Positions 27,394-35,351 of a stretch of 35,706 nt of DNA are shown one piece after another. Source of the stretch: JBQCHF01 sp051953655 (GTDB lineage Bacteria > Actinomycetota > Actinomycetes > Motilibacterales > Motilibacteraceae); NCBI GenBank assembly GCA_051953655.1, contig JBQCIO010000188.1, forward strand, positions 1 to 35,706. The letters are read 5' to 3'. The notes under the pieces were generated by a model. That model saw only the letters and a list, made by a program, of their open reading frames with translations, was not told where the DNA came from and did not search any database. A program made the position numbers and the translations under genes. Each line of letters begins with the position of its first letter. Within the stretch, counting starts at the first letter, position 1.

Positions 27394-29064
27394 CTAGGCC
27401 GGAGAGCTCGCGCCCCTCGCCGTGACCGCCCCGGTCCCGCGCACCGCCTGCAGCGCCAGCAGCGCGACGTGGAGCGAGAGGCAGGACTCGACCGAGTCCA
27501 GGTCCACGCCCAGCACCTTCTCGATCCGGTGCAGCCGCTCGTAGAACGACGGCCGCGACAGGTGGGCGGCGTCGGCCGCCGCGGACTTGTTCCGGCCGCA
27601 GTCCAGGTAGATCTGCAGCATGCGCACCAGCTCGCCGCGGTGCTTCTCGTCGTAGGCCAGCAGCGGGCCGAGCTCGCGCTCGACGTAGGTCTGCAGCCGG
27701 GCGTCGTCCCGCAGCAGGTGCAGCAGACCGCGCACGCGGACGTCGGGCAGCCGGTACCAGGGCCGCTCGTCGCCCTGGTGCTCGGCGGCCTCGGCCACCT
27801 GGCCGGCCTCCAGCAGCGTCCGGCGCGCGTCGCGGACCGACCCGACGGCGGAGCCGGCGGCCACCACGAGCCGGGGGGACGCCCCGGGGGTCCGCGCGGC
27901 GCGCTGCCGCAGCGCCATGGCCAGCGCGGTGAGCACCTTCTCCTCCCGGTCGGTGCTGCCCATCGCCAGCAGCACCCCGACCGCGGCCGGCCCCCCGCGC
28001 TCCTCGAGCCCGCCCACCAGGGCGGGCAGGGCGGCGTCGCGCACCGCCGCGGCCACCAGGTCGGTCAGGTCCCGCATCCGGGCCTGCTGCTCCAGGGCGG
28101 CGGGTCCACCGGGCCCCACCGGGCGCACGACGACCCCCAGCAGCCGCCGCCCCTCCAGGGGCACCCCGAGCGCCCGGGCACGCAACGCCACCTCGCTCGA
28201 GGGCACCGAGTGGGTGAGGATCCCGGCCAGCAGGGTCCGGTGCGTCTGCCGCTCCAGCGACTCCAGGTCGCGCTGCACCAGGCGGTTGAGGGCCAGCGCC
28301 GACGCCGCCCGCTCGACGAGGATCGTGTGCCGGGGCAGGGGATCGCCGTCGCAGACGAGGACCAGGCGGCCCCAGTCCGTGCCCCGCGCCCCCACCGTCG
28401 TCACCAGCCACCCCGACACCCGGTCGTACTCGGTCCGACCGCTGGTCCGGACCTCGCGGGAGCGGTTCTCCCAGCGATCCAGCAGGGCGGCAGCGTCCAC
28501 CCCGGCGGCGTCGTAGGCCAGCACCTGGTGCCCGAGGTTCTCCAGCACCGCGGGTCGACCGGACATCCGCGCCACCTGGCGCAGCACCTCGGCCGGCTCG
28601 GCGCCCTCCACCGAGAGCTCGGTGAAGGTCTCGTGCACCTCCTCGGTGGCGCGCAGCTCGGCCAGCTGGGCATCCACGATGAGGGCGTGCACGGCCTCGG
28701 TGACCGCGACGAACCGCGTCTCCCGGTGCAGCTCCACCACCGGCAGACCGTGCTTGCGGGCGCGGGCGACGAGAGCCGCGGGCAGCGAGCCGGAGAAGCG
28801 GCGGCCGAGCTCGACGACGAGGCCGGCGGCCCGCACCTCCACGAGGGTGTCGACGTAGCGGACCAGACCCGGGTCGTCGGCCGGCAGCCCGATGCCGGTC
28901 ATGAGCACCAGCTCACCGCCACGGAGCATCTCGGCGATGTCCGGCACCTCGCCCACGTGCACCCAGCGCACCGGCGTCTGCAGCCCGGCCTCCCCGGCGA
29001 CGACCCGGGGGGCGCCGCGGCGCACCGATTCCAGCGCCAGGACGTCGGCGACCGTCGGGAACAT
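27394..29064 (-). CDS. PucR-family transcriptional regulator
   Basis: The 556-residue protein has the PucR layout: an N-terminal PucR sensor domain (about residues 5-130, with TVADVLALESVRRGAPRVV, WVHVGEVPDIAEML and GGELVLMTGIGL), a middle GGDEF-like/CdaR region (about 270-400), and a C-terminal helix-turn-helix of the PucR type (about 485-535, KSAAADAAHLSRPSFYERLH and RIEKVLGVDLDS). Family members regulate purine catabolism, and in actinobacteria also amino-acid and polyamine use, usually acting on a divergent neighbour. Here the neighbour is the second aldehyde dehydrogenase and transporter operon, so it is a likely activator of polyamine or diamine catabolism. The ATG at 29064 begins the conserved domain directly; no strong ribosome site is seen. 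It may respond to the amine or its aldehyde product; that is inference. Confidence 0.93.
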   Translation of the reverse strand: MFPTVADVLALESVRRGAPRVVAGEAGLQTPVRWVHVGEVPDIAEMLRGGELVLMTGIGLPADDPGLVRYVDTLVEVRAAGLVVELGRRFSGSLPAALVARARKHGLPVVELHRETRFVAVTEAVHALIVDAQLAELRATEEVHETFTELSVEGAEPAEVLRQVARMSGRPAVLENLGHQVLAYDAAGVDAAALLDRWENRSREVRTSGRTEYDRVSGWLVTTVGARGTDWGRLVLVCDGDPLPRHTILVERAASALALNRLVQRDLESLERQTHRTLLAGILTHSVPSSEVALRARALGVPLEGRRLLGVVVRPVGPGGPAALEQQARMRDLTDLVAAAVRDAALPALVGGLEERGGPAAVGVLLAMGSTDREEKVLTALAMALRQRAARTPGASPRLVVAAGSAVGSVRDARRTLLEAGQVAEAAEHQGDERPWYRLPDVRVRGLLHLLRDDARLQTYVERELGPLLAYDEKHRGELVRMLQIYLDCGRNKSAAADAAHLSRPSFYERLHRIEKVLGVDLDSVESCLSLHVALLALQAVRGTGAVTARGASSPA

Positions 29065-29141
29065 GAGCCCTGCCTAGGACGGTGGTGGGGGAAGGACGGC
29101 GAGGGAAGGGGCGGGGGGATGCGGCGGGAAGGCGTCAGCCT

Positions 29142-29168
29142 GTCAGGTGATCGCGGATCGATCCTGAC
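29142..29168. promoter_or_regulatory. inverted repeat in the PucR/dehydrogenase intergenic region
   Basis: GTCAGG (29142-29147) and CCTGAC (29163-29168) form a perfect 6-bp dyad with a 15-base spacer, 78 bases upstream of the PucR start. It is a candidate PucR operator, distinct from the dyad at 29278. Confidence 0.4.
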
Positions 29169-29277
29169 GGTGTGCGCATCGACATCGTGGCGACGGCGCT
29201 GCCCGAGTGCAAGGACTTCGCAGCGTTTCGGCGCCTCGGACCGCTGTCTCCGCAAGTGAAGGTCACGTTCTGATCGC

Positions 29278-29313
29278 GATTCCGTCGTCCGGTGTGATTC
29301 TTGCGACGGAATC
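29278..29313. promoter_or_regulatory. perfect 10-bp inverted repeat, shared element with the Lrp control region
   Basis: GATTCCGTCG (29278-29287) and CGACGGAATC (29304-29313) are exact inverted copies with 16 bases between. The left arm plus the next T (GATTCCGTCGT) is identical to 22581-22591 in front of the Lrp gene. The right arm ends two bases before a -35-like TTGTAC (29316-29321), a position typical for an activator. Confidence 0.65.
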
Positions 29314-29315
29314 CC

Positions 29316-29344
29316 TTGTACGGCGCCCCGGGCTCTGACACGAT
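29316..29344 (+). promoter_or_regulatory. candidate promoter of the second dehydrogenase-transporter operon
   Basis: TTGTAC (29316-29321), 17 bases, CACGAT (29339-29344). Matches are partial, as expected for an activated promoter. It implies a leader of about 170 bases before the TTG start at 29523; nothing else recognisable lies in that leader. Confidence 0.35.
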
Positions 29345-29522
29345 CCCCTGCGGTACGCCGAGGACGACAACCTGTCGCGATCCGACCGATGGACGTCCTC
29401 GGCACCAGCGGCCGCACCGTGAACCGGAGGCCGCCAGGCTGGTCGTCCCGCGGCGCGCGGACGCTCAGCGACGACCAGTTGTCGACCGCGGCCACCGGCC
29501 GCCCGGCCCGCAGGAGGTGCCG

Positions 29523-31076
29523 TTGCCCTCCGCACGACAGCCCGTCGAGCCCCCGGCCGACCCTCGTCGCCAGGGCGAGCAGCTCCTGCAGCTCGTCGGC
29601 GGGGAGCGCCGCGCGGGATCGGGTGAGCGGTTCGAGGTCCTCGACCCCGCCACCGGCGAGCCGGTCGCCCACGGCACCCTCGCCACCGCCGCCGATGTCG
29701 ACCAGGCGGTGGCGGCCGCCACGGCGGCGCTCCCGGAATGGGCCGGCGCCACCCCGGCCGAGCGCTCCGCGGCGCTGACCCGGCTGGCCGCCGTCCTCGA
29801 CGGCCTGGCCGAGCCCCTCGCCCGGGTCGAGACCGCGCAGACCGGTAAGCCGATCCGCCTGTCCACCGGTTTCGACGTCCCGGGCACCGTCGACAACACC
29901 GCGTTCTTCGCCGGTGCCGCCCGCCATCTGCAGGGCCTGGCCACCGGCGAGTACAGCGCCGACCACACCTCCTCGATCCGACGCGAGCCCGTCGGGGTCG
30001 TCGGCTCGATCGCGCCGTGGAACTACCCGCTGCAGATGGCCGGCTGGAAGGTCCTTCCCGCCGTGGCCGCCGGGTGCACGATCGTGCTCAAGCCGGCCGA
30101 GATCACCCCGCTCACCGCGCTGCTGCTGGCCGAGGCCGCCCGCGAGGCGGGGATCCCCGACGGCGTGGTCAACGTCGTCACCGGGACCGGTCCGGAGGCG
30201 GGGGAGGCGCTGGTCACCCACCCCGGCGTCGCGATGGTCTCCTTCACCGGCTCCACCCCGGTCGGCAAGCGGGTCATGGCGCTCGCGTCGGGCACCGTCA
30301 AGCGCGTCCACCTCGAGCTCGGCGGGAAGGCCCCCTTCGTCGTGCTGGACGACGCCGACCTCGAGGCCGCCGTGCACGGCGCCGTGGCCGGCTCGCTGAT
30401 CAACACCGGTCAGGACTGCACCGCCGCCACCCGCGCCTACGTGCAGCGCCCGCTCTACGACGCCTTCGTCGAGGGCGTGGCCGACCTGTTCGCCCAGGTG
30501 CGTCTCGGCTCACCGCTCGACCCGGCCACCGACGTCGGTCCGCTGTCCTCCCGCCGTCAGCAGGAGCGGGTCGCCGGCTTCGTGGCCCGGGCCCGCGAGG
30601 ACGGCGCGAAGGTCGTGGTCGGTGGCGAGCCGGGGACGAGGGGTCACGACGGCACCGACCTGACCCGCGGCGCGTTCTACCAGCCGACCCTCGTCGTCGA
30701 CGCCGACCAGCGGTCGGAGATCGTGCAGCAGGAGGTGTTCGGCCCGGTGCTCGTGGTGCTGCCGTTCGACGAGGACGACCAGGGGCTGCAGCTGGCCTCG
30801 GACACCCCGTTCGGCCTGGCGGCGTCGGTCTGGACCACCAGCGTCCTGCGCTCCCAGCGCTTCACCCGAGACCTGCGCGCCGGCTGCGTGTGGGTCAACG
30901 ACCACATCCCCATCGTCAGCGAGATGCCGCACGGCGGCTACGGCCAGTCCGGTTTCGGCAAGGACATGAGCTCGTACTCGCTGGAGGACTACACCTGCAT
31001 CAAGCACGTCATGTCCGACCGCACCGGCGTCGCTCGCAAGGAGTGGCACCGCACGATCTTCACCGCTCCGCAGTAG
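29523..31076 (+). CDS. aldehyde dehydrogenase, gamma-aminobutyraldehyde type (copy 2)
   Basis: This 517-residue dehydrogenase is a paralogue of the one at 22737, with the oxyanion asparagine in APWNYPLQMAGWK, general base Glu265 in LELGGKAP, nucleophile Cys299 in GQDCTAATR and EVFGPV. The end HGGYGQSGFGKDMSSYSLED with YTCIKHV is again of aminobutyraldehyde-dehydrogenase type. It differs by a longer N terminus and a C-terminal extension of about 17 residues. The TTG at 29523 is chosen because AGGAGG (29512-29517) lies five bases upstream; no ATG or GTG is placed as well, since the GTG at 29517 overlaps the ribosome site. It leads the transporter genes (79-base gap to potD), so uptake and oxidation are encoded together. 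The aldehyde is inferred from the transporter. Confidence 0.92.
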   Translation: MPSARQPVEPPADPRRQGEQLLQLVGGERRAGSGERFEVLDPATGEPVAHGTLATAADVDQAVAAATAALPEWAGATPAERSAALTRLAAVLDGLAEPLARVETAQTGKPIRLSTGFDVPGTVDNTAFFAGAARHLQGLATGEYSADHTSSIRREPVGVVGSIAPWNYPLQMAGWKVLPAVAAGCTIVLKPAEITPLTALLLAEAAREAGIPDGVVNVVTGTGPEAGEALVTHPGVAMVSFTGSTPVGKRVMALASGTVKRVHLELGGKAPFVVLDDADLEAAVHGAVAGSLINTGQDCTAATRAYVQRPLYDAFVEGVADLFAQVRLGSPLDPATDVGPLSSRRQQERVAGFVARAREDGAKVVVGGEPGTRGHDGTDLTRGAFYQPTLVVDADQRSEIVQQEVFGPVLVVLPFDEDDQGLQLASDTPFGLAASVWTTSVLRSQRFTRDLRAGCVWVNDHIPIVSEMPHGGYGQSGFGKDMSSYSLEDYTCIKHVMSDRTGVARKEWHRTIFTAPQ

Positions 31077-31155
31077 CACCGCACAGTCCCGCACGATCTC
31101 GTCCCCCGATCCGCGCACCCCGCCGATCTCGCAGTGTCAGGAAGGAATCCCCCAG

Positions 31156-32373
31156 ATGCCCGAGAGCACCCCGATGCCGGTCTCGCTCCCCCTCGCCCGG
31201 GGCCTGCTCACCCGTCGCACCGTCCTCGCCGGTGGCGGTGCCCTGGGGGCTGCCGCGCTCCTCGCCGCGTGCGGCGGCGGGTCGTCGAACAGCGGCGGTA
31301 CCAGCGCCAAGCCCGCCGACCAGTCCGCGCCCGACAAGTCCGACACCGAGAAGATCGTCAACTGGTCGAACTGGCCCGAGTACATCGACGTCGACGACAA
31401 GACCCAGGCGCACCCGACGCTGGACGACTTCCAGAAGCAGACCGGCATCAAGGTCAACTACACCGAGGAATACAACGACAACGACGAGTTCTTCGCCAAG
31501 GTCTCGCCGCTGCTGAAGAACGGCCAGGACACCGGTCGCGACACCTGGTGCAGCACCGACTGGATGGTCAGCCGCTTCATCCAGCTCGGCTGGGTGCAGA
31601 AGCTGGACAAGGCGAACATCCCCAACGCGAGCAACCTCGAGGCGAGCCTGCAGAACGTCGAGTACGACAAGGGGCGCGTCTACTCCCTGCCGTGGCAGAG
31701 CGGCTTCACCGGCATCGCCTACAACCCGAAGGCGACCGGCGGCAAGAAGATCGAGTCCGTCGACCAGCTGCTCACCGACCCGGCCGTCAAGGGCAAGGTC
31801 ACGCTGCTCACCGAGATGCGCGACACCGTCGGCCTGGTGCTGCTGGCCATGGGCAAGGACCCGGCCAACTTCACCGACGACGACTTCGACGCGGCCATCG
31901 CCGAGCTGCAGAAGGCCAAGGACGCCGGCCAGCTCAAGGGCTTCACCGGCAACGACTACGCCAAGGGCCTGGCCTCCGGCGACATCGCGGCCTGCTTCGC
32001 CTGGACCGGCGACGTCGTCCAGCTCAAGGCCGACAACCCCGACCTCGGCTACGTGCTGCCCAGCACCGGCCACATGCTCTGGTCGGACAACTTCGTCATC
32101 CCGAACAAGGCGCAGCACAAGAAGAACGCCGAGACGCTGATCAACTACTACTACGACCCCAAGGTCATGGCCCAGGTCGAGGACTACGTCAACTACATCT
32201 CGCCGGTGAAGGGCTCCAAGGAGGCGCTGCTCAAGCAGGACCCGGAGGTCGCCAACAACGAGCTCATCTTCCCGACCGACGCCGTGCTGGCCCAGTCGCA
32301 CGTCTTCAAGGGCCTCGACGCCAAGACGGAGCAGAAGTACAACCGCGCCTTCCAGGCCTTGATCGGGGGTTGA
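31156..32373 (+). CDS. potD: spermidine/putrescine ABC transporter substrate-binding lipoprotein (PotD-like)
   Basis: This 405-residue extracytoplasmic binding protein captures polyamines for PotABC. The N terminus has a twin-arginine-like signal (Arg20-Arg21 in LLTRRTVLAGGG) and a lipobox LLAAC with the lipid-modified Cys39, then a Gly/Ser linker. The mature part starts with IVNWSNWPEYID, typical of PotD/PotF-like proteins, followed by LDDFQKQTGIKVNYTEE and the YNDNDEFFAKV segment; later FAWTGDVVQLKADNP and NFVIPNKAQHKKNAE line the binding cleft. Its exact ligand (putrescine, spermidine, agmatine or related) cannot be told by eye. The ATG has GGAAGGAA eight bases upstream. It is followed after three bases by potA. 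Export by Tat suggests the protein may fold before secretion. Confidence 0.93.
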   Translation: MPESTPMPVSLPLARGLLTRRTVLAGGGALGAAALLAACGGGSSNSGGTSAKPADQSAPDKSDTEKIVNWSNWPEYIDVDDKTQAHPTLDDFQKQTGIKVNYTEEYNDNDEFFAKVSPLLKNGQDTGRDTWCSTDWMVSRFIQLGWVQKLDKANIPNASNLEASLQNVEYDKGRVYSLPWQSGFTGIAYNPKATGGKKIESVDQLLTDPAVKGKVTLLTEMRDTVGLVLLAMGKDPANFTDDDFDAAIAELQKAKDAGQLKGFTGNDYAKGLASGDIAACFAWTGDVVQLKADNPDLGYVLPSTGHMLWSDNFVIPNKAQHKKNAETLINYYYDPKVMAQVEDYVNYISPVKGSKEALLKQDPEVANNELIFPTDAVLAQSHVFKGLDAKTEQKYNRAFQALIGG

Positions 32374-32376
32374 TCG

Positions 32377-33537
32377 ATGTCCGTACAGACCACTGCACCG
32401 GCGGGAACGGCGGACAGTGCCGCCGAGCACAGCGGCGACCTGCAGATGGAGTCGCTCACCAAGCGGTTCGGCGCCTTCACCGCCGTCGACGACCTCGACC
32501 TGGTCATCCCGCAGGGCTCGTTCTTCGCGCTGCTCGGTCCCTCCGGGTGCGGCAAGACGACGACCCTGCGCATGGTCGCCGGGCTCGAGGTGCCGACGGC
32601 CGGGCGCATCATGGTGGGGGACCGTGACATCACCACCGAGAAGCCGTACCGCCGTCCGGTGAACACGGTCTTCCAGAGCTACGCGCTGTTCCCGCACCTG
32701 GACATCTACGAGAACGTGGCGTTCGGTCTGCGCCGGCGTGGCCGCAAGGACGTCAAGGAGAAGGTCGACGAGGCGCTGGCGCTGATCCAGCTCGCCCACG
32801 TCGCCAAGCGCAAGCCCGCGCAGCTCTCCGGCGGCCAGCAGCAGCGCGTCGCCCTGGCGCGCGCCATCGTCAACCGGCCCTCGGTGCTGCTCCTGGACGA
32901 GCCGCTGGGGGCCCTGGACCTCAAGCTGCGCCGCCAGATGCAGGTCGAGCTCAAGCGCATCCAGACCGAGGTCGGCCTCACCTTCGTGCACGTCACGCAC
33001 GACCAGGAGGAGGCCATGACCATGGCCGACACCATCGCCGTGATGAACGACGGCCGGATCGAGCAGCTCGGTTCGCCCACCGACCTCTACGAGAACCCGG
33101 TCACCACCTTCGTGGCCAACTTCCTCGGCCAGTCCAACCTGGTGAAGGCCACCGTGACCGGGAAGAGCGGCGGCGACCTGCTCCTCGATGTCCAGGGCAC
33201 CCGCCTCACCATGCCGGCCGAGCGCTGCGCCGCCGAGTCGGACACCGTCTGGCTGGGCGTCCGGCCGGAGAAGCTGCACGCCTCGCCTCTCGCCAGCCCT
33301 GACCAGGACGGGCTGCGCGGCGTGGTCACCGACGCCTCCTTCATGGGCGTGTCCACGCACTACCTCGTGCGCACTCCCTGGGGGCAGGAGCTCGCGGTCG
33401 TCCAGCAGAACGACGGCACACCGCTGCTCCGCCGCGGTGACGAGGTCGTCCTCACCTGGAACCCGGCCCACTCCTTCGGTCTGGACGCCTCGCAGGACGC
33501 GCACGCCGGCGAGCAGCGGGTGGAGGAGGACGCGTGA
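32377..33537 (+). CDS. potA: spermidine/putrescine ABC transporter ATP-binding protein (PotA-like)
   Basis: PotA is the cytoplasmic ATPase that powers the importer. The 386-residue protein has Walker A GPSGCGKTT (54-62), the Q-loop in NTVFQSYALFPH, the ABC signature LSGGQQQR (150-157), Walker B LLLDEP (171-176) with the D-loop GALD, and the switch histidine in HVTHDQEEAM. The last 120 residues form the TOBE/OB regulatory domain with LGVRPEKLH. The N-terminal 20 residues before the ATPase are Ala/Thr-rich. It begins three bases after the potD stop, with a G-rich ribosome site at the end of potD, and its stop overlaps the start of potB (GTGA). The set of four genes in order D-A-B-C is complete. 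Confidence 0.95.
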   Translation: MSVQTTAPAGTADSAAEHSGDLQMESLTKRFGAFTAVDDLDLVIPQGSFFALLGPSGCGKTTTLRMVAGLEVPTAGRIMVGDRDITTEKPYRRPVNTVFQSYALFPHLDIYENVAFGLRRRGRKDVKEKVDEALALIQLAHVAKRKPAQLSGGQQQRVALARAIVNRPSVLLLDEPLGALDLKLRRQMQVELKRIQTEVGLTFVHVTHDQEEAMTMADTIAVMNDGRIEQLGSPTDLYENPVTTFVANFLGQSNLVKATVTGKSGGDLLLDVQGTRLTMPAERCAAESDTVWLGVRPEKLHASPLASPDQDGLRGVVTDASFMGVSTHYLVRTPWGQELAVVQQNDGTPLLRRGDEVVLTWNPAHSFGLDASQDAHAGEQRVEEDA

Positions 33538-34460
33538 GCGCACTCGCCCACGTCGGCGGCGGGGCGGGTGCGCAGGCTCCGGCGGCCGAGAGCGGCGGGA
33601 AGCGGCGGCTGACGCCGTACCTGCTGCTGCTGCCCGGCATCGCCTGGCTCGTGGTGTTCTTCGTGGTCCCGATGATCTCGCTGGCCCGCCAGTCGCTGGA
33701 GGAGCAGACGCTCGCGGGGGACTACGAGTTCACCTGGAACTTCTCGAGCTACTCCGACGCCCTGTCGACCTACGCCTCGCAGTTCATCCGGTCGTTCGTC
33801 TACGCCGGCATCGCCACCGCGCTCGCCCTGCTCATCGCCTTCCCGCTGGCCTACACCATCGCCTTCAAGTCCGGCCGGTGGAAGAACGTGCTGCTGGTGC
33901 TGGTGATCGCCCCGTTCTTCACCAGCTTCCTCATCCGCACGCTGGCCTGGCAGACGATCCTGTCCAGCACCGGCCCGGTCACCGGAACGCTGAAGTCGCT
34001 GGGTGTCCTGCACATCACCGACGCGCTGGGCCTCACCGCCAACCAGCAGCTGCTCAACACCCCGCTGGCGGTCATCACGGGTCTGACCTACAACTTCCTG
34101 CCGTTCATGACCCTGCCGCTCTACGCCAGCCTGGAGAAGATCGACCTGCGGCTGCTCGAGGCGACCGGGGACCTCTACGCGGTCCCGTTCACGGCGTTCC
34201 GCAAGGTCACCTGGCCGCTGGCGCTGCCCGGCGTCGTGGCCGGCACGCTGCTCACGTTCATCCCGGCGGCCGGTGACTACATCAACTCCAAGCTGCTGGG
34301 CAACCCGAACACCACGATGATCGGTCAGGTCATCGACGGGCAGTTCCTGCGCGTGCTGGACTACCCGACGGCCGCCGCCCTGTCCTTCTCCCTCATGATC
34401 GCGATCCTGGTGATCGTCATGGTCTACGTGCGCCGGGCCGGCACGGAGGAGCTGCTCTGA
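33534..34460 (+). CDS. potB: spermidine/putrescine ABC transporter permease (PotB-like)
   Basis: The 308-residue protein is the first of two membrane permeases. After a 20-residue polar, Ala/Gly-rich head come six hydrophobic segments, the first being LLLLPGIAWLVVFFVVPMI. The cytoplasmic EAA loop that docks on PotA is visible as LLEATGDLYAVPFTAFRKVT with WPLALPGV following (about residues 205-232). The sequence FLIRTLAWQTIL before it is also typical of PotB/PotH. The GTG start overlaps the potA stop by four bases, and the gene's TGA overlaps the potC ATG by one base, so translation of the permeases is coupled. No alternative start fits better. Confidence 0.94.
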   Translation: MSALAHVGGGAGAQAPAAESGGKRRLTPYLLLLPGIAWLVVFFVVPMISLARQSLEEQTLAGDYEFTWNFSSYSDALSTYASQFIRSFVYAGIATALALLIAFPLAYTIAFKSGRWKNVLLVLVIAPFFTSFLIRTLAWQTILSSTGPVTGTLKSLGVLHITDALGLTANQQLLNTPLAVITGLTYNFLPFMTLPLYASLEKIDLRLLEATGDLYAVPFTAFRKVTWPLALPGVVAGTLLTFIPAAGDYINSKLLGNPNTTMIGQVIDGQFLRVLDYPTAAALSFSLMIAILVIVMVYVRRAGTEELL

Positions 34461-35350
34461 TGGCCACCACGATCGAACGACCCGCCGCCGCGCGGCCCAA
34501 GGCTCCCGCACCGGCTCCCCGCCGGCGGCGCAGCCCGCTCACCTGGCTGCGCGAGAACATCATCGCGATCGTGGCGGTGCTGGCCTTCGTCTACATGCTG
34601 CTGCCCAACGTCGTCGTCGTCCTGTTCTCGTTCAACAAGCCCAACGGGCGCTACAACTACGAGTGGACGCGGTTCTCCCTGGACGCGTGGCTGCACCCGT
34701 GCGGGGCCGCGGGGATGTGCAAGGCGCTGGGGCTCAGCCTCCGGGTGGGCCTGGTGGCCACGATCGTGGCCACCATCCTCGGCACGCTCATCGCCTTCGC
34801 CCTCACCCGGCACCGGTTCGCCGGGCGCAGCGCCACCAACCTGCTCATCTTCATGCCGATGGCCACCCCCGAGGTGGTCATGGGCTCCTCGCTGCTGACG
34901 CTGTTCGTCACGCTGAAGAACCCGGCCACCGGCAACTCGCTCATCCCGCTGGGCACCCCGGCCATCCTCATCGCCCACATCATGTTCTGCCTCAGCTTCG
35001 TGGTGGTCACCGTGAAGGCCCGGCTGGCCGGCATGGACCCGAGGCTGCAGCAGGCGGCCATGGACCTCTACGCGAACGAGACGCAGACCTTCCTGCGGGT
35101 GACCCTGCCGCTGGTCGCGCCGGGCATCGCCGCAGCGGCCCTGCTCTCGTTCTCCCTGTCCTTCGACGACTACATCATCACCAACTTCAACGCCTCGCCG
35201 AGCTCGGTCACGTTCCCCATGTACGTCTGGGGCGCGGCCACCCGCGGCACGCCGGTGCAGATCAACGTCATCGGCACCGTCATGTTCGTCATCGCGATCC
35301 TCGCGGTGGGAATCGGGCAGCTGCTCGGCAGGAGGAAGGCTCGCGGATAG
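34460..35350 (+). CDS. potC: spermidine/putrescine ABC transporter permease (PotC-like)
   Basis: The 296-residue protein is the second permease. A basic, Pro/Ala-rich head of about 30 residues is followed by six membrane segments, the first IIAIVAVLAFVYMLLPNVVVV. The PotC/PotI-type motif VVLFSFNKPNGRYNYEWT follows it, and the EAA loop appears as QQAAMDLYANETQTFLRVT with LPLVAPGI (about residues 196-222). FDDYIITNF is a conserved PotC feature after the loop. The ATG overlaps the potB stop by one base (TGATG). The downstream FAD oxidoreductase starts one base after its stop, indicating that the operon continues beyond the transporter. Confidence 0.94.
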   Translation: MATTIERPAAARPKAPAPAPRRRRSPLTWLRENIIAIVAVLAFVYMLLPNVVVVLFSFNKPNGRYNYEWTRFSLDAWLHPCGAAGMCKALGLSLRVGLVATIVATILGTLIAFALTRHRFAGRSATNLLIFMPMATPEVVMGSSLLTLFVTLKNPATGNSLIPLGTPAILIAHIMFCLSFVVVTVKARLAGMDPRLQQAAMDLYANETQTFLRVTLPLVAPGIAAAALLSFSLSFDDYIITNFNASPSSVTFPMYVWGAATRGTPVQINVIGTVMFVIAILAVGIGQLLGRRKARG

Positions 35351-35351
35351 C

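Noticed and set aside
31060..33543. Open frame of 827 codons on the - strand
   Set aside because: It is antisense to potD and potA, both complete with motifs. Composition (Val, Leu, Gly, Asp, His, Arg) is typical of a shadow frame.
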